From Lentisphaeria bacterium (GTDB lineage: Bacteria; Verrucomicrobiota; Lentisphaeria; Victivallales; UBA1829), in the NCBI GenBank assembly GCA_017963105.1, contig JAGCTY010000002.1:1-47197 (forward strand): a DNA stretch of 47,197 nucleotides, in the 5' to 3' direction. Positions 23,518-32,275 of the stretch are shown piece by piece (the first letter of the stretch is position 1; each line of letters opens with the position of its first letter). The notes below the pieces were generated by a model. The model did no database searches. It saw only the letters and a program-made list of their open reading frames with translations, and was not told where the DNA came from. A program made the translations under genes and the position numbers.

Positions 23518-23557
23518 CCGCGCCCCCTCCCATCGTTTCGGCGGCGCGGGCTTTTTT
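23518..23557 (+). terminator. Terminator after the SanA-like gene
   Basis: CCGCGCC at 23518-23524 pairs with GGCGCGG at 23543-23549. Six T residues follow at 23552-23557. Confidence 0.75.
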
Positions 23558-23606
23558 GAAAGCATCCGTTTTCGCGCATTTTCCGCGAAAAAGATTCGTT
23601 TCGAGC

Positions 23607-23634
23607 TTGAAATCATCGAAAAAGGTGGTATAGT
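23607..23634 (+). promoter_or_regulatory. Sigma70-type promoter of the cotransporter gene
   Basis: TTGAAA at 23607-23612 and TATAGT at 23629-23634 are 16 bp apart. The -10 lies in GTGGTATAGT, as at two other promoters in the window. The predicted start is near 23641, about 50 nt before the gene. Confidence 0.65.
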
Positions 23635-23693
23635 TAGCGCAAAACGGAAACACGCAGGAACCATTTTTCATAATATTCAGGAAGCGCGCGACT

Positions 23694-25961
23694 ATGAATC
23701 CCGAACAGAACCAACCGGCGGAACCGGCCGCGAAAGGATACAGTTTCAACACATTCAGCGGGGTCTTCCTGCCGTCCATCCTGACCATCCTCGGCGTAGT
23801 GATGTTCATGCGACTGGGATCGGTCACGGGAGAAGTGGGCATCCTCGGCGTACTGGGCATCCTGTTCCTGGCGGAAAGCATCGCGTTTGCCACCGGGCTT
23901 TCGATTTCGGCAATCTCCACGAACACCATGGTGCGCGGCGGCGGACCATACTACCTGATCTCGCGGTCGCTGGGACCGGGCTTCGGCTCGTCGATCGGGC
24001 TGACCTATTTCGTGTCGCAGTCGCTGTCCGTACCTTTTTACATCACGGGCTTCTCGGATGCCTTCGTCACGGTGTTCCCGTCCTATGCGCCGGCGCTGCT
24101 GTGGGTGGGCATGATCCCGCTCCTGATCCTTTTCATCATCGCGATCATCGGGGCAAACTGGGCCATCCGCACGCAGTACGCGATCATGGCGATCCTCGCG
24201 CTTTCCATCGTGGTAATCATAGCCAGCGCCATCGCCTGCGGTCCATCCGCGGAGCAGTTCCAGGCCAACCTCCATGCCCGCAAGGGGCTGGACCTCAATG
24301 TCCTGACTCTGGCAACGAATTTCGCGATCTTCTTCCCCGCCGTGACCGGGTTCCTGGCCGGAGCCAACATGTCAGGCGACCTGGAGGATGCCCGCAAATC
24401 CATCCCGCGCGGCACGATCCTGGCCATTTCCGCCGGATTCGTGATCTATCTTGTGGAGATCCTGCTTTTCGGCGCGACCTGGCCGCGTGAAAAGCTGCTC
24501 GACAAAGAGTATTATGAAACATTGAAGGACAGCGCCATTTTCGGGACCTGGTATCTCGTCTTCGCCGGCGTGGCGGCCGCCACCTTGTCCAGCGCGCTAG
24601 GAACCCTGATCGGCGCCCCGCGCATCCTGCAGGCGTTCGCGGCGGACAAGATATTCAAACCGCTGAACATTTTTGCCTGGGGACGCGGCAAGAACAACGA
24701 CCCGATCCCGGCCATGTGCGTGACCCTCGCGATTACGATCGCCACACTCCTCTGGGGCAGCCGCCAGACCGGCGGCAACGCGCTGAACGCCGTCGCCGAG
24801 CTCGTGACCATGTTCACGCTCTGCACCTACGGCATCATCAACATCGCCGCCGCGGTCGAGCATTTCGCCGCAAACCCGTCCTTCCGCCCGAAATTCCGCC
24901 TCTTCCACTGGTCGGTCGGCTGCTATGGCGCCGTGGCCTGCTTCGTCGTGGCGCTCTTCATCAATGCGGTTCTCATGCTCGTGGCGTTTTCCATCGTCTT
25001 CATACTCTTCCTCATAGCAAAACGGAAATCGCTCGCCAGCACGTTCGGCGACGCCCGCCGCGGATACTATTTCGAACGCATCCGCCGGTGCCTCATCCAC
25101 CTGACGGCGCTGCCTTCCGATGCCAGAAACTGGCGTCCGCAGATCCTCATCCTCGCCGGTCCCAGGAAGAAGCACCTCGCGCTCATCCGATACGGCTCGC
25201 TCCTGAACAACGAACGCGGCATCATGTCCGTGGCGCGCTTTCTGAATCCCGGCCCCGACCCGGCCGCCGCGGAACGCCAGCGCAAGCAGGAGGAGGCGAG
25301 GCTCCGCGAGATCGCCGAGGAATCCGGCACGACATTCTTCCCCGTGGCCGTCACCACCTCCGAGGAGACCGATTTCGACGGCGCCCTGAACGTCTTCCTG
25401 CAATCGCATTCGCTGGGCCCGCTCGCCCCGAACATCGTCCTCTCCGGCTGGCCCGTCCACGAGGAGCGCGTCGAAGCCTTCTTCCGGCACCTCCAGACCA
25501 TCCGCCTGCTCCGCATGAATACGCTCGTCCTCATCAACCCCGAACGCGCCGCCGAGGAGCCGGGCGACGGCCCCATCGACATCTGGTGGCGCGGACGCCA
25601 GAACGGCTCCCTGATGCTGATCCTGGCGCATCTGCTGATCTGCAACCGAGGCTGGCACAAGACGAAGATCCGTCTGCTGCGCCTGGCCGACCCGGAGAAT
25701 CGGCTCAATGCGGAACAGGAGCTCGCGCGTCTCGCCTACGACTCGCGCATCGAGGCGCAGCACCTCGTGCTTTCGCAGGAGGCCAGTTTCGAGTCCGCAT
25801 TTCGCGCGTACTCCTCGCACGCCTCCCTCATTTTCCTCGGGTTCATCCCGCCGCACCCGGACGACTGCCGATCCTTCTACGACCGCATCAGCATTCAGCT
25901 CGAAGGAATGCCGACCACCTTCCTCGCGGCATCCGCCGGCGACACCGACCTCGATTCGTAG
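23694..25961 (+). CDS. SLC12-type cation-chloride cotransporter
   Basis: Likely couples chloride movement to Na+ and/or K+ across the inner membrane, as in the SLC12 (CCC) branch of the APC superfamily. The 755-residue protein has a short hydrophilic N-terminus, about 12 transmembrane segments between residues 20 and 450, and a soluble C-terminal half (about 455-755). Family marks include FLPSILTILGVVMFMRLG in the first helix, ISTNTMVRGGGPYYLISRSLG, FFPAVTGFLAGANMSGDLEDARKSIP and SALGTLIGAPRILQAFAAD. The C-terminal half keeps the pattern of the CCC regulatory domain, including NIVLSGWP and IDIWWRGRQNGSL. The transported cation cannot be told from the sequence. It is a single-gene unit with its own promoter and terminator and ends in TAG. 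Confidence 0.86.
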   Translation: MNPEQNQPAEPAAKGYSFNTFSGVFLPSILTILGVVMFMRLGSVTGEVGILGVLGILFLAESIAFATGLSISAISTNTMVRGGGPYYLISRSLGPGFGSSIGLTYFVSQSLSVPFYITGFSDAFVTVFPSYAPALLWVGMIPLLILFIIAIIGANWAIRTQYAIMAILALSIVVIIASAIACGPSAEQFQANLHARKGLDLNVLTLATNFAIFFPAVTGFLAGANMSGDLEDARKSIPRGTILAISAGFVIYLVEILLFGATWPREKLLDKEYYETLKDSAIFGTWYLVFAGVAAATLSSALGTLIGAPRILQAFAADKIFKPLNIFAWGRGKNNDPIPAMCVTLAITIATLLWGSRQTGGNALNAVAELVTMFTLCTYGIINIAAAVEHFAANPSFRPKFRLFHWSVGCYGAVACFVVALFINAVLMLVAFSIVFILFLIAKRKSLASTFGDARRGYYFERIRRCLIHLTALPSDARNWRPQILILAGPRKKHLALIRYGSLLNNERGIMSVARFLNPGPDPAAAERQRKQEEARLREIAEESGTTFFPVAVTTSEETDFDGALNVFLQSHSLGPLAPNIVLSGWPVHEERVEAFFRHLQTIRLLRMNTLVLINPERAAEEPGDGPIDIWWRGRQNGSLMLILAHLLICNRGWHKTKIRLLRLADPENRLNAEQELARLAYDSRIEAQHLVLSQEASFESAFRAYSSHASLIFLGFIPPHPDDCRSFYDRISIQLEGMPTTFLAASAGDTDLDS

Positions 25962-25995
25962 AAATACTCTTCCCCGGAAAACAGGCCGGAAAGAA

Positions 25996-26026
25996 GCCTC
26001 CGTCACGTTTCCGCGGCGGAGGCTTT
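25996..26026. terminator. Bidirectional terminator between convergent genes
   Basis: GCCTCCG at 25996-26002 pairs with CGGAGGC at 26017-26023. TTT follows on the plus strand and TTCTTT on the minus strand. It lies between the stop of the cotransporter gene (25961) and that of the convergent large protein (26059). Confidence 0.65.
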
Positions 26027-26058
26027 CGGTTGTTACGGGGTGCCGTTCGTTCAGCGCA

Positions 26059-29000
26059 TCACGAGATCGTGGCGATGTTCGCCCAGGTGGTGAGCTCCTT
26101 GTTGTTGATCTGCCAGTAGCCGGTCAGGCCGGTCGAGGTATTGCTCCACGCGATGTCGTCCGTGCCGTCGGCGTTGAAGTCGCCCACGCCCGCGAGCGTC
26201 CATTCGGATGTGACTGCGCTCAAAATGGACCACGAATTGAGGTAGCCGTCGGAGACGCCCCAGATGCCGACCACGCCCACGTCGTTGATCATGGCGATAT
26301 CGTGCGAGCCGTTGCCGTCGAAGTCGCCCGAGCACAGGAAATTCCATTCCGCCGGGTTCGCCACGCTGACCATGCGCCAGTCGACCGGGTTCTCGACGAT
26401 CCACGTGCAATAGGCGTTGTAGATATTGCCGTCGTCGCCGGCGAACCGGTTGCGCCACAGCATGTCGCACTTGCCGTCGCCGTTGAAATCGCCTGTGGAG
26501 ACACATTCCCATTCGGGCGAATACCCGTTGATGAGCGTCCAGGTCACGCCGCTTTCCCAGTAGCCGAGGAGACCGACGATGTCGGATGCGCCGGTCGGGT
26601 TCGCGATCAGCACGTCGTCCGTGCCGTTGCCGTTGAAGTCGCCGATGCCGAGGATGCCCCAGCCCGCGCTCAGGAAGTTCAGCACCTGCGGCGAGAACGT
26701 GCCGTTTCCGTTGGACATTTCGCCGACCACGTAGCCCTCGTCGTTGACGCGCAGGAAATCGTCGCGTCCGTCGCCGTTGAGATCGCCGACTCCGGCAATT
26801 TCCCAGCCCGGATCGAGCACGAGCCCGCTTCCGAACACTTCCCCGTCCGCATAGATCGTCACATTCCGGTCCGTCTGTTTCGCCAGCAGGGACTGATTCC
26901 CTCCCGCGAAGCATCCGGGGAAGAACGAGTGATCCACCACCGGAGCGGGGCTTCCGCCGGAAAGGGTTACGGAGAGCTTGCCGTAGTTAAGGTTCAGCGT
27001 GTAGTCCGCATCGCCGATCTTCACTTTCTGTCCGACTGAGAGCGTGCCGAGCGATTCGCCGGAAGTGTTCTGAACCGTGATTGTCCTGTTGAATCCGTCC
27101 GCGCCGTTTGCAAGCACGTATTTCCCGTTTGTCTGCGCATCGGTGATCGTGAGCGTGCAGGCCCATTCTCCGGTGATGAGAGACAAATCGTTCACGAGCG
27201 CGGTTCCGGACGGATTGAACCCGGAGATATTGAAATTGAGGAAGGAGCCTTCCTCCATGGAAACGCCGGCGCCTTCGGCAAACGTCATCCGCCCGGTCAA
27301 GGCGCCCCCGAACAGGACCTCCAGGCTGCCGCCTCCGGCGACCGTGATATCGTTCAACGTGCCGGATATCCCGACATAGGCGGCCGCGCCGTTTTCGATT
27401 CTGACGAGTGTCGCGACGCCTCCGGACGAAACATGCAATTCGCCGGATTCGCGGACCGCAATGTCACTCGCCTGTCCCAGGCTTTTGACGAACATGGACC
27501 CGCCGGAATTGACCGTGGTGTCGTATGCCCTGCCGCCGGAGGAAATGTACATTAATCCTCTGAAATTGACCGTAGTTTTGTTCGCCGTTCCGCCGCTGAA
27601 GATTTGCAGACTGCCGCCGGAGTTGAGCGTGGTGTTATTCGCCGTGCCGCCGGACATGACGCACATGCTCATGTTTCTAGAAATTTTTTTCGATTCTATG
27701 ACCGTGACATTGGAGAGAAGCTGGTTGCTGGAACCGTAGTACACGCCGGAATGCTGGCTGGCAAATGAAACGCATGCGCCATCTTCGGCTTTTACATCTC
27801 CCACGCAAGGAGTCCAGACAATATCGGTTGCCGCGCCACCTCTGTAAACGCAGAGATAGCCACCAGAACTGACCGTGGTGCAGTCCGCCGTGCCGCCGCT
27901 GTAGACGCACAAAGATCCCAAATTGTTAACGACAGTGCTGTTTGCCGTGCCGCCGCTGTAGACGCACAAAGATCCCAAATTGTTAACAACTGTGCTGTTT
28001 GCCGTGTCGCCTTTGTAGACGCACAAAGATCCAAAATTGTTAACGACTGTGTTGTTTGCCGTGCCGCCAAACCGCCAGACATAAAGAGCGCCGCCGGAGT
28101 TAACCGTGGTGTAATTCGCCGTACCGCCGGAGGAAACCGTCAGGTCGCCGCCAGAGTTGACAATAGTGTAATTCGCCATTCCGCCGCAGGAAACAATTGC
28201 TGAGCCGCCGGATTCGATGGTGGTGTTGTTCGCCGTTCCACCGTCCTGAACGAATAATCTTCCAAAATTGGTTAGGATCGTATCTGAATAAATCTGCCCG
28301 GAAATAATTTTCCTGCTGGTTCCGTCGATGACAACCCCGCTGATGACTGCGCTGCTGCCACCAATGATGTTCGTCACCTGGTAGCTGACGATCTCCGATT
28401 CGTTGCCGGACGTGTCGATCGCCTTGAAGTAGACGGTGGTGTTTTTGGAGACGGTCACTCCGTTCACATAGTTCTGCCATGTGCCGGTTTCCCCGATCCG
28501 GTAGAGCATTGAGGCAACCCCCACATTATCCGAGAATACTGCCGTCACGGTCACGCTCTGATTCGTCGGGGCGGTCGTGCTCGCCTTCACGTTCGTGACC
28601 GTCGGCGCAACGGTATCCGCGGAATAGTTCACGGACAGGATCAGCGTATTGTCCGAGTCGAGATAGAGGCGGTAGGACGCAGTTCCGCACCGGATGACAT
28701 CGCCGGGCCGGAGATCGCCCAGGTGGGACGTTCCAAAGGCGGTAAAAGACGGGGAAGCCCCGCCGCCGTCCCCTTCCCCGCAGAGGTTCGACGCGTCAAG
28801 GGAAATGCTGCGGGAAAAACTCCCGGCATTGCCCGCGATGCGATACTGTCCCGGAGCCTGGTCCGATTCGACTCTCACCGAAATGGACGCGCCGGAAAGA
28901 CCGTTCAGGTTGTCGATGATCGGACTCCGCCCCGGGCTTTCACTGGCCAGATACATGCCGAATTTTGTGCCGGACGCCACGGAAACACTGTTTCCGACCG

Positions 29001-30522
29001 ACACCCGCGCGCCGCCGTAGATCGTGTTGTCTCCGCTGATGCTTGCGCCTTTATCGATCGTCACGGATGCGCCGGGGGCTACCGTGGCGTTGTTAAACTG
29101 AATCTTATAGGTTTTCGACTGCGTAACGACCTCTGTTTTTTTCAGTTTTTCCAATGACCAGCCTTTTGCATTTTTGACGACTATAACCTGATAACCCCTG
29201 TAGTCTTTATCCGTTTCCCCGGCCAGTTTGATCTTTCCGTTCTGGATTGTCGCATTACTGTAATCATCTTTGCCGTCGTCCGAGTCTGTATATTTTATCG
29301 TTCCATCGGCGTTAATGCTGTCGATCGTTACCGCATGTCCGATTTTGTCGTCACCTTTTTTCTCCACCCGCAGGATCAGCGCATAGCCTTCATTCAAATA
29401 CTCACGCATTTTCTCAACACTAAGAGACTCTTTTTTTTCATAATCGGAACTCGTCAGGGATCCGTCTTTCAAAACCTGCTCTACGGACAGTCCCGTCCCG
29501 TCTTCGCCGACCAATGCTTTATAGTGTTCTATCATCTCGTCATACGACTTGTCATCCAAATCGACGCCCATCATGCGCAATGCATTGAATACGGCGGCCA
29601 CGGAACATCCCAGGTAATCAGATCCATCACCTTTCTTGTTTTTGTCAAAACGTTTATCTTCCACGGTGATTGTGAATGTACTATTGTGCGCATGTTTTGT
29701 TACTAAATCTTTGTCAACCAGTTCAAGGGAACACTTGGTATTATTCGGTATTTTCGACAGCTCCTCGTTCGAGATGGAAACGTTCGCATAATAGCAGCCT
29801 ATGGTTTCTCCCGGTTCCAGCACCGCGGCCTGAGGAGAAGTGTGTCCGTCTCCCCAGGTAAGCATCGTGTAGTATTCATCATTTTCGTTGGATAAGTTGC
29901 CAATCCTGAGCCTGAATTCGAACCGGGGGACGATCTCCTCATTTACATAAACGGTTTTCTTTGCATACCGATCAAGTCCGTTTCCGCCGTGGTCGAGCGT
30001 GCCGATGAGGTGTTCGGCCTCGTGGGCGATGGTGGAGACGATGTCGGAATCGGTATTTGCCGCGTCCAGCAGGACGAAGGCGTTGTCGTCTTTGATCCGG
30101 TTGCCGAGGTCGACCGTTTCGGCGAGCCCGGCGAAACTGCCGTACTGGTCGAACGCGTTTGTCCTGCCGACGAAAATGGTGGAATAGGCCGTGTCTTTCG
30201 GGCGTTCCGAGGCAAATACGACATCGTAGACGGAAAAAGCGGTATTGAGACCGGCGATGATCCCGGCGATACGTTCCCGCGTGAGCCTGGAATCCGTGAC
30301 CTGCACATTGTCTATGCTCAAATTCAAATCCGCGTTGCGGTATTGCGTCAGCTCACCGTCGAAGTCCAGATAAATGATCTGACGCGGGGCTGCCTGAAGG
30401 TCGCGGTCGGCGGGGTCGGTTTCGAGGTCGAGAACAACCCGAACGCCGCCGTTTATTGTGGTCATAAGTTCGTTTTCGGGGATGGTACCGCTGATCCCGC
30501 CGCCGGAAATGATGTCGGACAT
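26059..30522 (-). CDS. Large signal-less protein with two candidate protease domains, AIDA-like repeats and a VCBS C-terminus
   Basis: Unknown function; a secreted or surface protease-adhesin is inferred. The 1487 residues read in order: a metzincin-like region (about 45-180) with HEAEHLIGTLDH at 167-178, i.e. HExxHxxGxxD with an extra His; an Ig-like region (about 188-292); a C39-like papain-fold region with GCSVAAVFNAL (Cys306), IGHAV (His396) and YTDSDDG (Asp413); a strand-rich region (about 475-635); an Ig-like domain with DTSGNES (about 636-720); AIDA-type repeats of about 19 residues with the pattern SGGTANNTTVNSGG (about 757-1075); a module also seen in the giant protein (about 1076-1190); and five FG-GAP/VCBS repeats (about 1198-1487). 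There is no signal peptide at the chosen ATG (30522), which has AGAGAAAG upstream and begins where the product becomes protein-like. Catalytic activity is inferred from motifs only. Confidence 0.8.
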   Translation of the reverse strand: MSDIISGGGISGTIPENELMTTINGGVRVVLDLETDPADRDLQAAPRQIIYLDFDGELTQYRNADLNLSIDNVQVTDSRLTRERIAGIIAGLNTAFSVYDVVFASERPKDTAYSTIFVGRTNAFDQYGSFAGLAETVDLGNRIKDDNAFVLLDAANTDSDIVSTIAHEAEHLIGTLDHGGNGLDRYAKKTVYVNEEIVPRFEFRLRIGNLSNENDEYYTMLTWGDGHTSPQAAVLEPGETIGCYYANVSISNEELSKIPNNTKCSLELVDKDLVTKHAHNSTFTITVEDKRFDKNKKGDGSDYLGCSVAAVFNALRMMGVDLDDKSYDEMIEHYKALVGEDGTGLSVEQVLKDGSLTSSDYEKKESLSVEKMREYLNEGYALILRVEKKGDDKIGHAVTIDSINADGTIKYTDSDDGKDDYSNATIQNGKIKLAGETDKDYRGYQVIVVKNAKGWSLEKLKKTEVVTQSKTYKIQFNNATVAPGASVTIDKGASISGDNTIYGGARVSVGNSVSVASGTKFGMYLASESPGRSPIIDNLNGLSGASISVRVESDQAPGQYRIAGNAGSFSRSISLDASNLCGEGDGGGASPSFTAFGTSHLGDLRPGDVIRCGTASYRLYLDSDNTLILSVNYSADTVAPTVTNVKASTTAPTNQSVTVTAVFSDNVGVASMLYRIGETGTWQNYVNGVTVSKNTTVYFKAIDTSGNESEIVSYQVTNIIGGSSAVISGVVIDGTSRKIISGQIYSDTILTNFGRLFVQDGGTANNTTIESGGSAIVSCGGMANYTIVNSGGDLTVSSGGTANYTTVNSGGALYVWRFGGTANNTVVNNFGSLCVYKGDTANSTVVNNLGSLCVYSGGTANSTVVNNLGSLCVYSGGTADCTTVSSGGYLCVYRGGAATDIVWTPCVGDVKAEDGACVSFASQHSGVYYGSSNQLLSNVTVIESKKISRNMSMCVMSGGTANNTTLNSGGSLQIFSGGTANKTTVNFRGLMYISSGGRAYDTTVNSGGSMFVKSLGQASDIAVRESGELHVSSGGVATLVRIENGAAAYVGISGTLNDITVAGGGSLEVLFGGALTGRMTFAEGAGVSMEEGSFLNFNISGFNPSGTALVNDLSLITGEWACTLTITDAQTNGKYVLANGADGFNRTITVQNTSGESLGTLSVGQKVKIGDADYTLNLNYGKLSVTLSGGSPAPVVDHSFFPGCFAGGNQSLLAKQTDRNVTIYADGEVFGSGLVLDPGWEIAGVGDLNGDGRDDFLRVNDEGYVVGEMSNGNGTFSPQVLNFLSAGWGILGIGDFNGNGTDDVLIANPTGASDIVGLLGYWESGVTWTLINGYSPEWECVSTGDFNGDGKCDMLWRNRFAGDDGNIYNAYCTWIVENPVDWRMVSVANPAEWNFLCSGDFDGNGSHDIAMINDVGVVGIWGVSDGYLNSWSILSAVTSEWTLAGVGDFNADGTDDIAWSNTSTGLTGYWQINNKELTTWANIATIS
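27887..28057 (-). repeat. Three near-identical 57-bp units within the AIDA-like repeat region
   Basis: Units begin at 27887, 27944 and 28001, each 57 bp (19 codons), and differ at only a few positions. They encode the repeat with SLCVYSGGTA and VVNNLG. Flanking repeats are much more diverged at the DNA level, so these copies look like a recent local expansion. Confidence 0.8.
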
Positions 30523-30622
30523 AAAAGAGGCTTTCTCTGTTTGGGGTGTTGTATCAACTCGAACATGGAACCGTTTTTTGCAGGTGCGGAATCCACCGGC
30601 GCCCGTCCCGGTTGCAGACAAC

Positions 30623-30651
30623 AATTTACGATTTTATTGCGAAAAAATCAA
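30623..30651 (-). promoter_or_regulatory. Promoter of the large protease/adhesin gene
   Basis: On the minus strand TTGATT (30651-30646) and TAAATT (30628-30623) are 17 bp apart. The start would be near 30616, about 95 nt before the ATG. It separates this gene from the operon that ends at 30706. Confidence 0.5.
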
Positions 30652-30705
30652 GCTGTTTTTCCTTTTTTTCATCTGTTCCATGAGATTGGGGAGGAAAATG
30701 GCTTT

Positions 30706-31032
30706 TCACGCTTGCCAGTGGCGGTTGACGGGCCAGTACTGGAACGACGGGGTCTCGTAGGGGTGCGACCGGCGGATGGCCGCCAGGACGGCTTCCAGCG
30801 CGGCCTCCTCGACCACGAACTCCAGCTTCCATTCCTTCACATGCTCCACGCGGCCGGGTTCGCCGTAGAACGGATGCGCGCCCTCCAGCGGGCGGAACTG
30901 CCCGGTCCCCTCGGTCTGCCAGCAGCAGGAATCGTAATTGCCGAAATAGCCTGCCCCAGCCTCGAAGACGGCCGATTTCACGGCTTCCACATGCGAATCT
31001 GGCACATAAATGTCAAGACGGTAAAAATGCAT
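30706..31032 (-). CDS. YqfO/NIF3-associated small domain protein
   Basis: This 108-residue protein resembles the stand-alone form of the small ferredoxin-like domain inserted in NIF3/YqfO proteins. The recognisable parts are the N-terminal strand YRLDIYVP, the central AGYFGNYDSCCWQTEGTGQF pattern and the C-terminal SHPYETPSF, a common signature of the domain. The biochemical role is not established. It is the last gene of the long minus-strand cluster, starting 23 bp after the rsmG stop. No membrane segment or signal peptide is seen. Confidence 0.75.
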   Translation of the reverse strand: MHFYRLDIYVPDSHVEAVKSAVFEAGAGYFGNYDSCCWQTEGTGQFRPLEGAHPFYGEPGRVEHVKEWKLEFVVEEAALEAVLAAIRRSHPYETPSFQYWPVNRHWQA

Positions 31033-31055
31033 AACGGCTCCTTATGGATACGTTC

Positions 31056-31727
31056 TCATGGTTTGCGGATGCGGAGGAACAGGCGCGTGCCGGCTTCGTG
31101 CGGCAGCGGGAATTCCGGGGTGCGTTCGGCGCGGACGCGCTTTTCGGCGGCCAGCGCGGGCCATTCGTCCGCGGCCTGGCTCTCCGTGCGGAACACGCAC
31201 AGGCTGCCGCCCTGCCCCAGCAGGTTGCGGCATTCCTTGATGAGCTCGGGCGCTCCGGCGACCGCGCGCGCCGTGATCGTTTTGAACCCGAACCGGTATT
31301 CCGGTTTCGCCGCGAGCTCGTTGGCGCGGGCGTGGACGGGATGCAGGTTCGCGAGGCCGCACTCCGCGGCGGCGCGCTCCAGGAAAGCGACCTTCTTGCC
31401 GCGCGAATCGATCGCGGTCACGTCGAGGCCGGGACGCGCGGCGGCCAGCGGAAACGCCGGAAGCCCCGCGCCGCACCCGACGTCCGCCATGCGCACGCCG
31501 TCGGCGAAAAGCTCCGGCAGCGCGCGCAGCGCGAGCACGCAGTCGCAGACGTGCTTGCTCCAGTAGGATTCGGGCGGGATCGCCGTCAGGTTCAGCGATT
31601 CGTTCGTTTCGTACAGCAGTTCGCCGTAGAGCGTGCAGAGCGCCAGGAAAGCGTCCAGGCGGTCCGCGCCGACGCATTCCAGCAGGAACGCGCGTTCGGC
31701 GGCGTCCGGCGGGGGAAGCTCGACCAT
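31056..31727 (-). CDS. rsmG: 16S rRNA (guanine-527-N7) methyltransferase RsmG
   Basis: Methylates G527 of 16S rRNA with S-adenosylmethionine, in the cytoplasm. The 223-residue length is normal. Family marks are NESLNLTAI (residues about 42-50) with WSKHVCD, the SAM loop ADVGCGAGLPAFPLA (about 81-95), the acidic end of the next strand in VTAIDSRGKK, and ITARAVA. The start at 31727 is two bases after the stop of the upstream membrane protein gene, so coupling is likely. In this cluster it is a housekeeping gene placed after pilus and envelope genes. Confidence 0.88.
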   Translation of the reverse strand: MVELPPPDAAERAFLLECVGADRLDAFLALCTLYGELLYETNESLNLTAIPPESYWSKHVCDCVLALRALPELFADGVRMADVGCGAGLPAFPLAAARPGLDVTAIDSRGKKVAFLERAAAECGLANLHPVHARANELAAKPEYRFGFKTITARAVAGAPELIKECRNLLGQGGSLCVFRTESQAADEWPALAAEKRVRAERTPEFPLPHEAGTRLFLRIRKP

Positions 31728-31729
31728 GC

Positions 31730-32269
31730 TCACGCCTCCACGGCGCAGTAGCAGGACATCGCGCCCAGCAGCAGGAAAAACGCGGCGGAGGTCCAGCGCA
31801 CGGCGGCATTGCGGAACGACAGGCGGAACCAGTCGCGGAGCCAGTACGGCTTGGCCGAGATCACGATCCCGATCACGCCCGCGAGGAGCAGGAGCGCCGC
31901 GAGCACGGGATAGCCCGGCAGCTGCACCGGATACGCGGCCTTCAGCACGGCATGCGCGCCGAGGATCAGGACCGCGGCGGCGGCCCGCGCGAAGAGGTAG
32001 TTCAGAAAGATCGCGGCGAGCACGATGGCAACGAGCATCAGCGGCACGATGAGCGACTGGAACGGCGATTCCGGCATGAAGATCGGCCGGATGTTCGGGA
32101 TGCACCAGATCAGCACGACCGCGCCCAGGATCGTGCCGGAGATGCGTTCGCGCGGGATCTTGTCGTACAGTGCGCGCACGGCGGGCTCGCGCCGCATGGT
32201 CAGGATGAACGCGGCGGCGGCGACGAGCGAGACGGCGGCGGCGATGGCGAACACGGCGGGAAGCGGCAT
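31730..32269 (-). CDS. Multi-pass membrane protein, unknown function
   Basis: Not recognised. The 179-residue product is mostly hydrophobic, with about five transmembrane segments: near residues 5-24, 44-62, 70-92, 96-112 with 118-137, and 158-175. Charged loops occur at about 25-43 and 138-157. No catalytic motif is visible. It begins 6 bp after the PEGA lipoprotein gene and ends 2 bp before rsmG, so it belongs to the same transcript. The coding frame is supported by its spacing and the hydrophobic pattern. Confidence 0.65.
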   Translation of the reverse strand: MPLPAVFAIAAAVSLVAAAAFILTMRREPAVRALYDKIPRERISGTILGAVVLIWCIPNIRPIFMPESPFQSLIVPLMLVAIVLAAIFLNYLFARAAAAVLILGAHAVLKAAYPVQLPGYPVLAALLLLAGVIGIVISAKPYWLRDWFRLSFRNAAVRWTSAAFFLLLGAMSCYCAVEA

Positions 32270-32275
32270 GGATGC

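Noticed and set aside
27880..28260. CRISPR-like periodic repeat
   Set aside because: The 57-bp units are in-frame coding repeats without unique spacers, and no cas genes are present.
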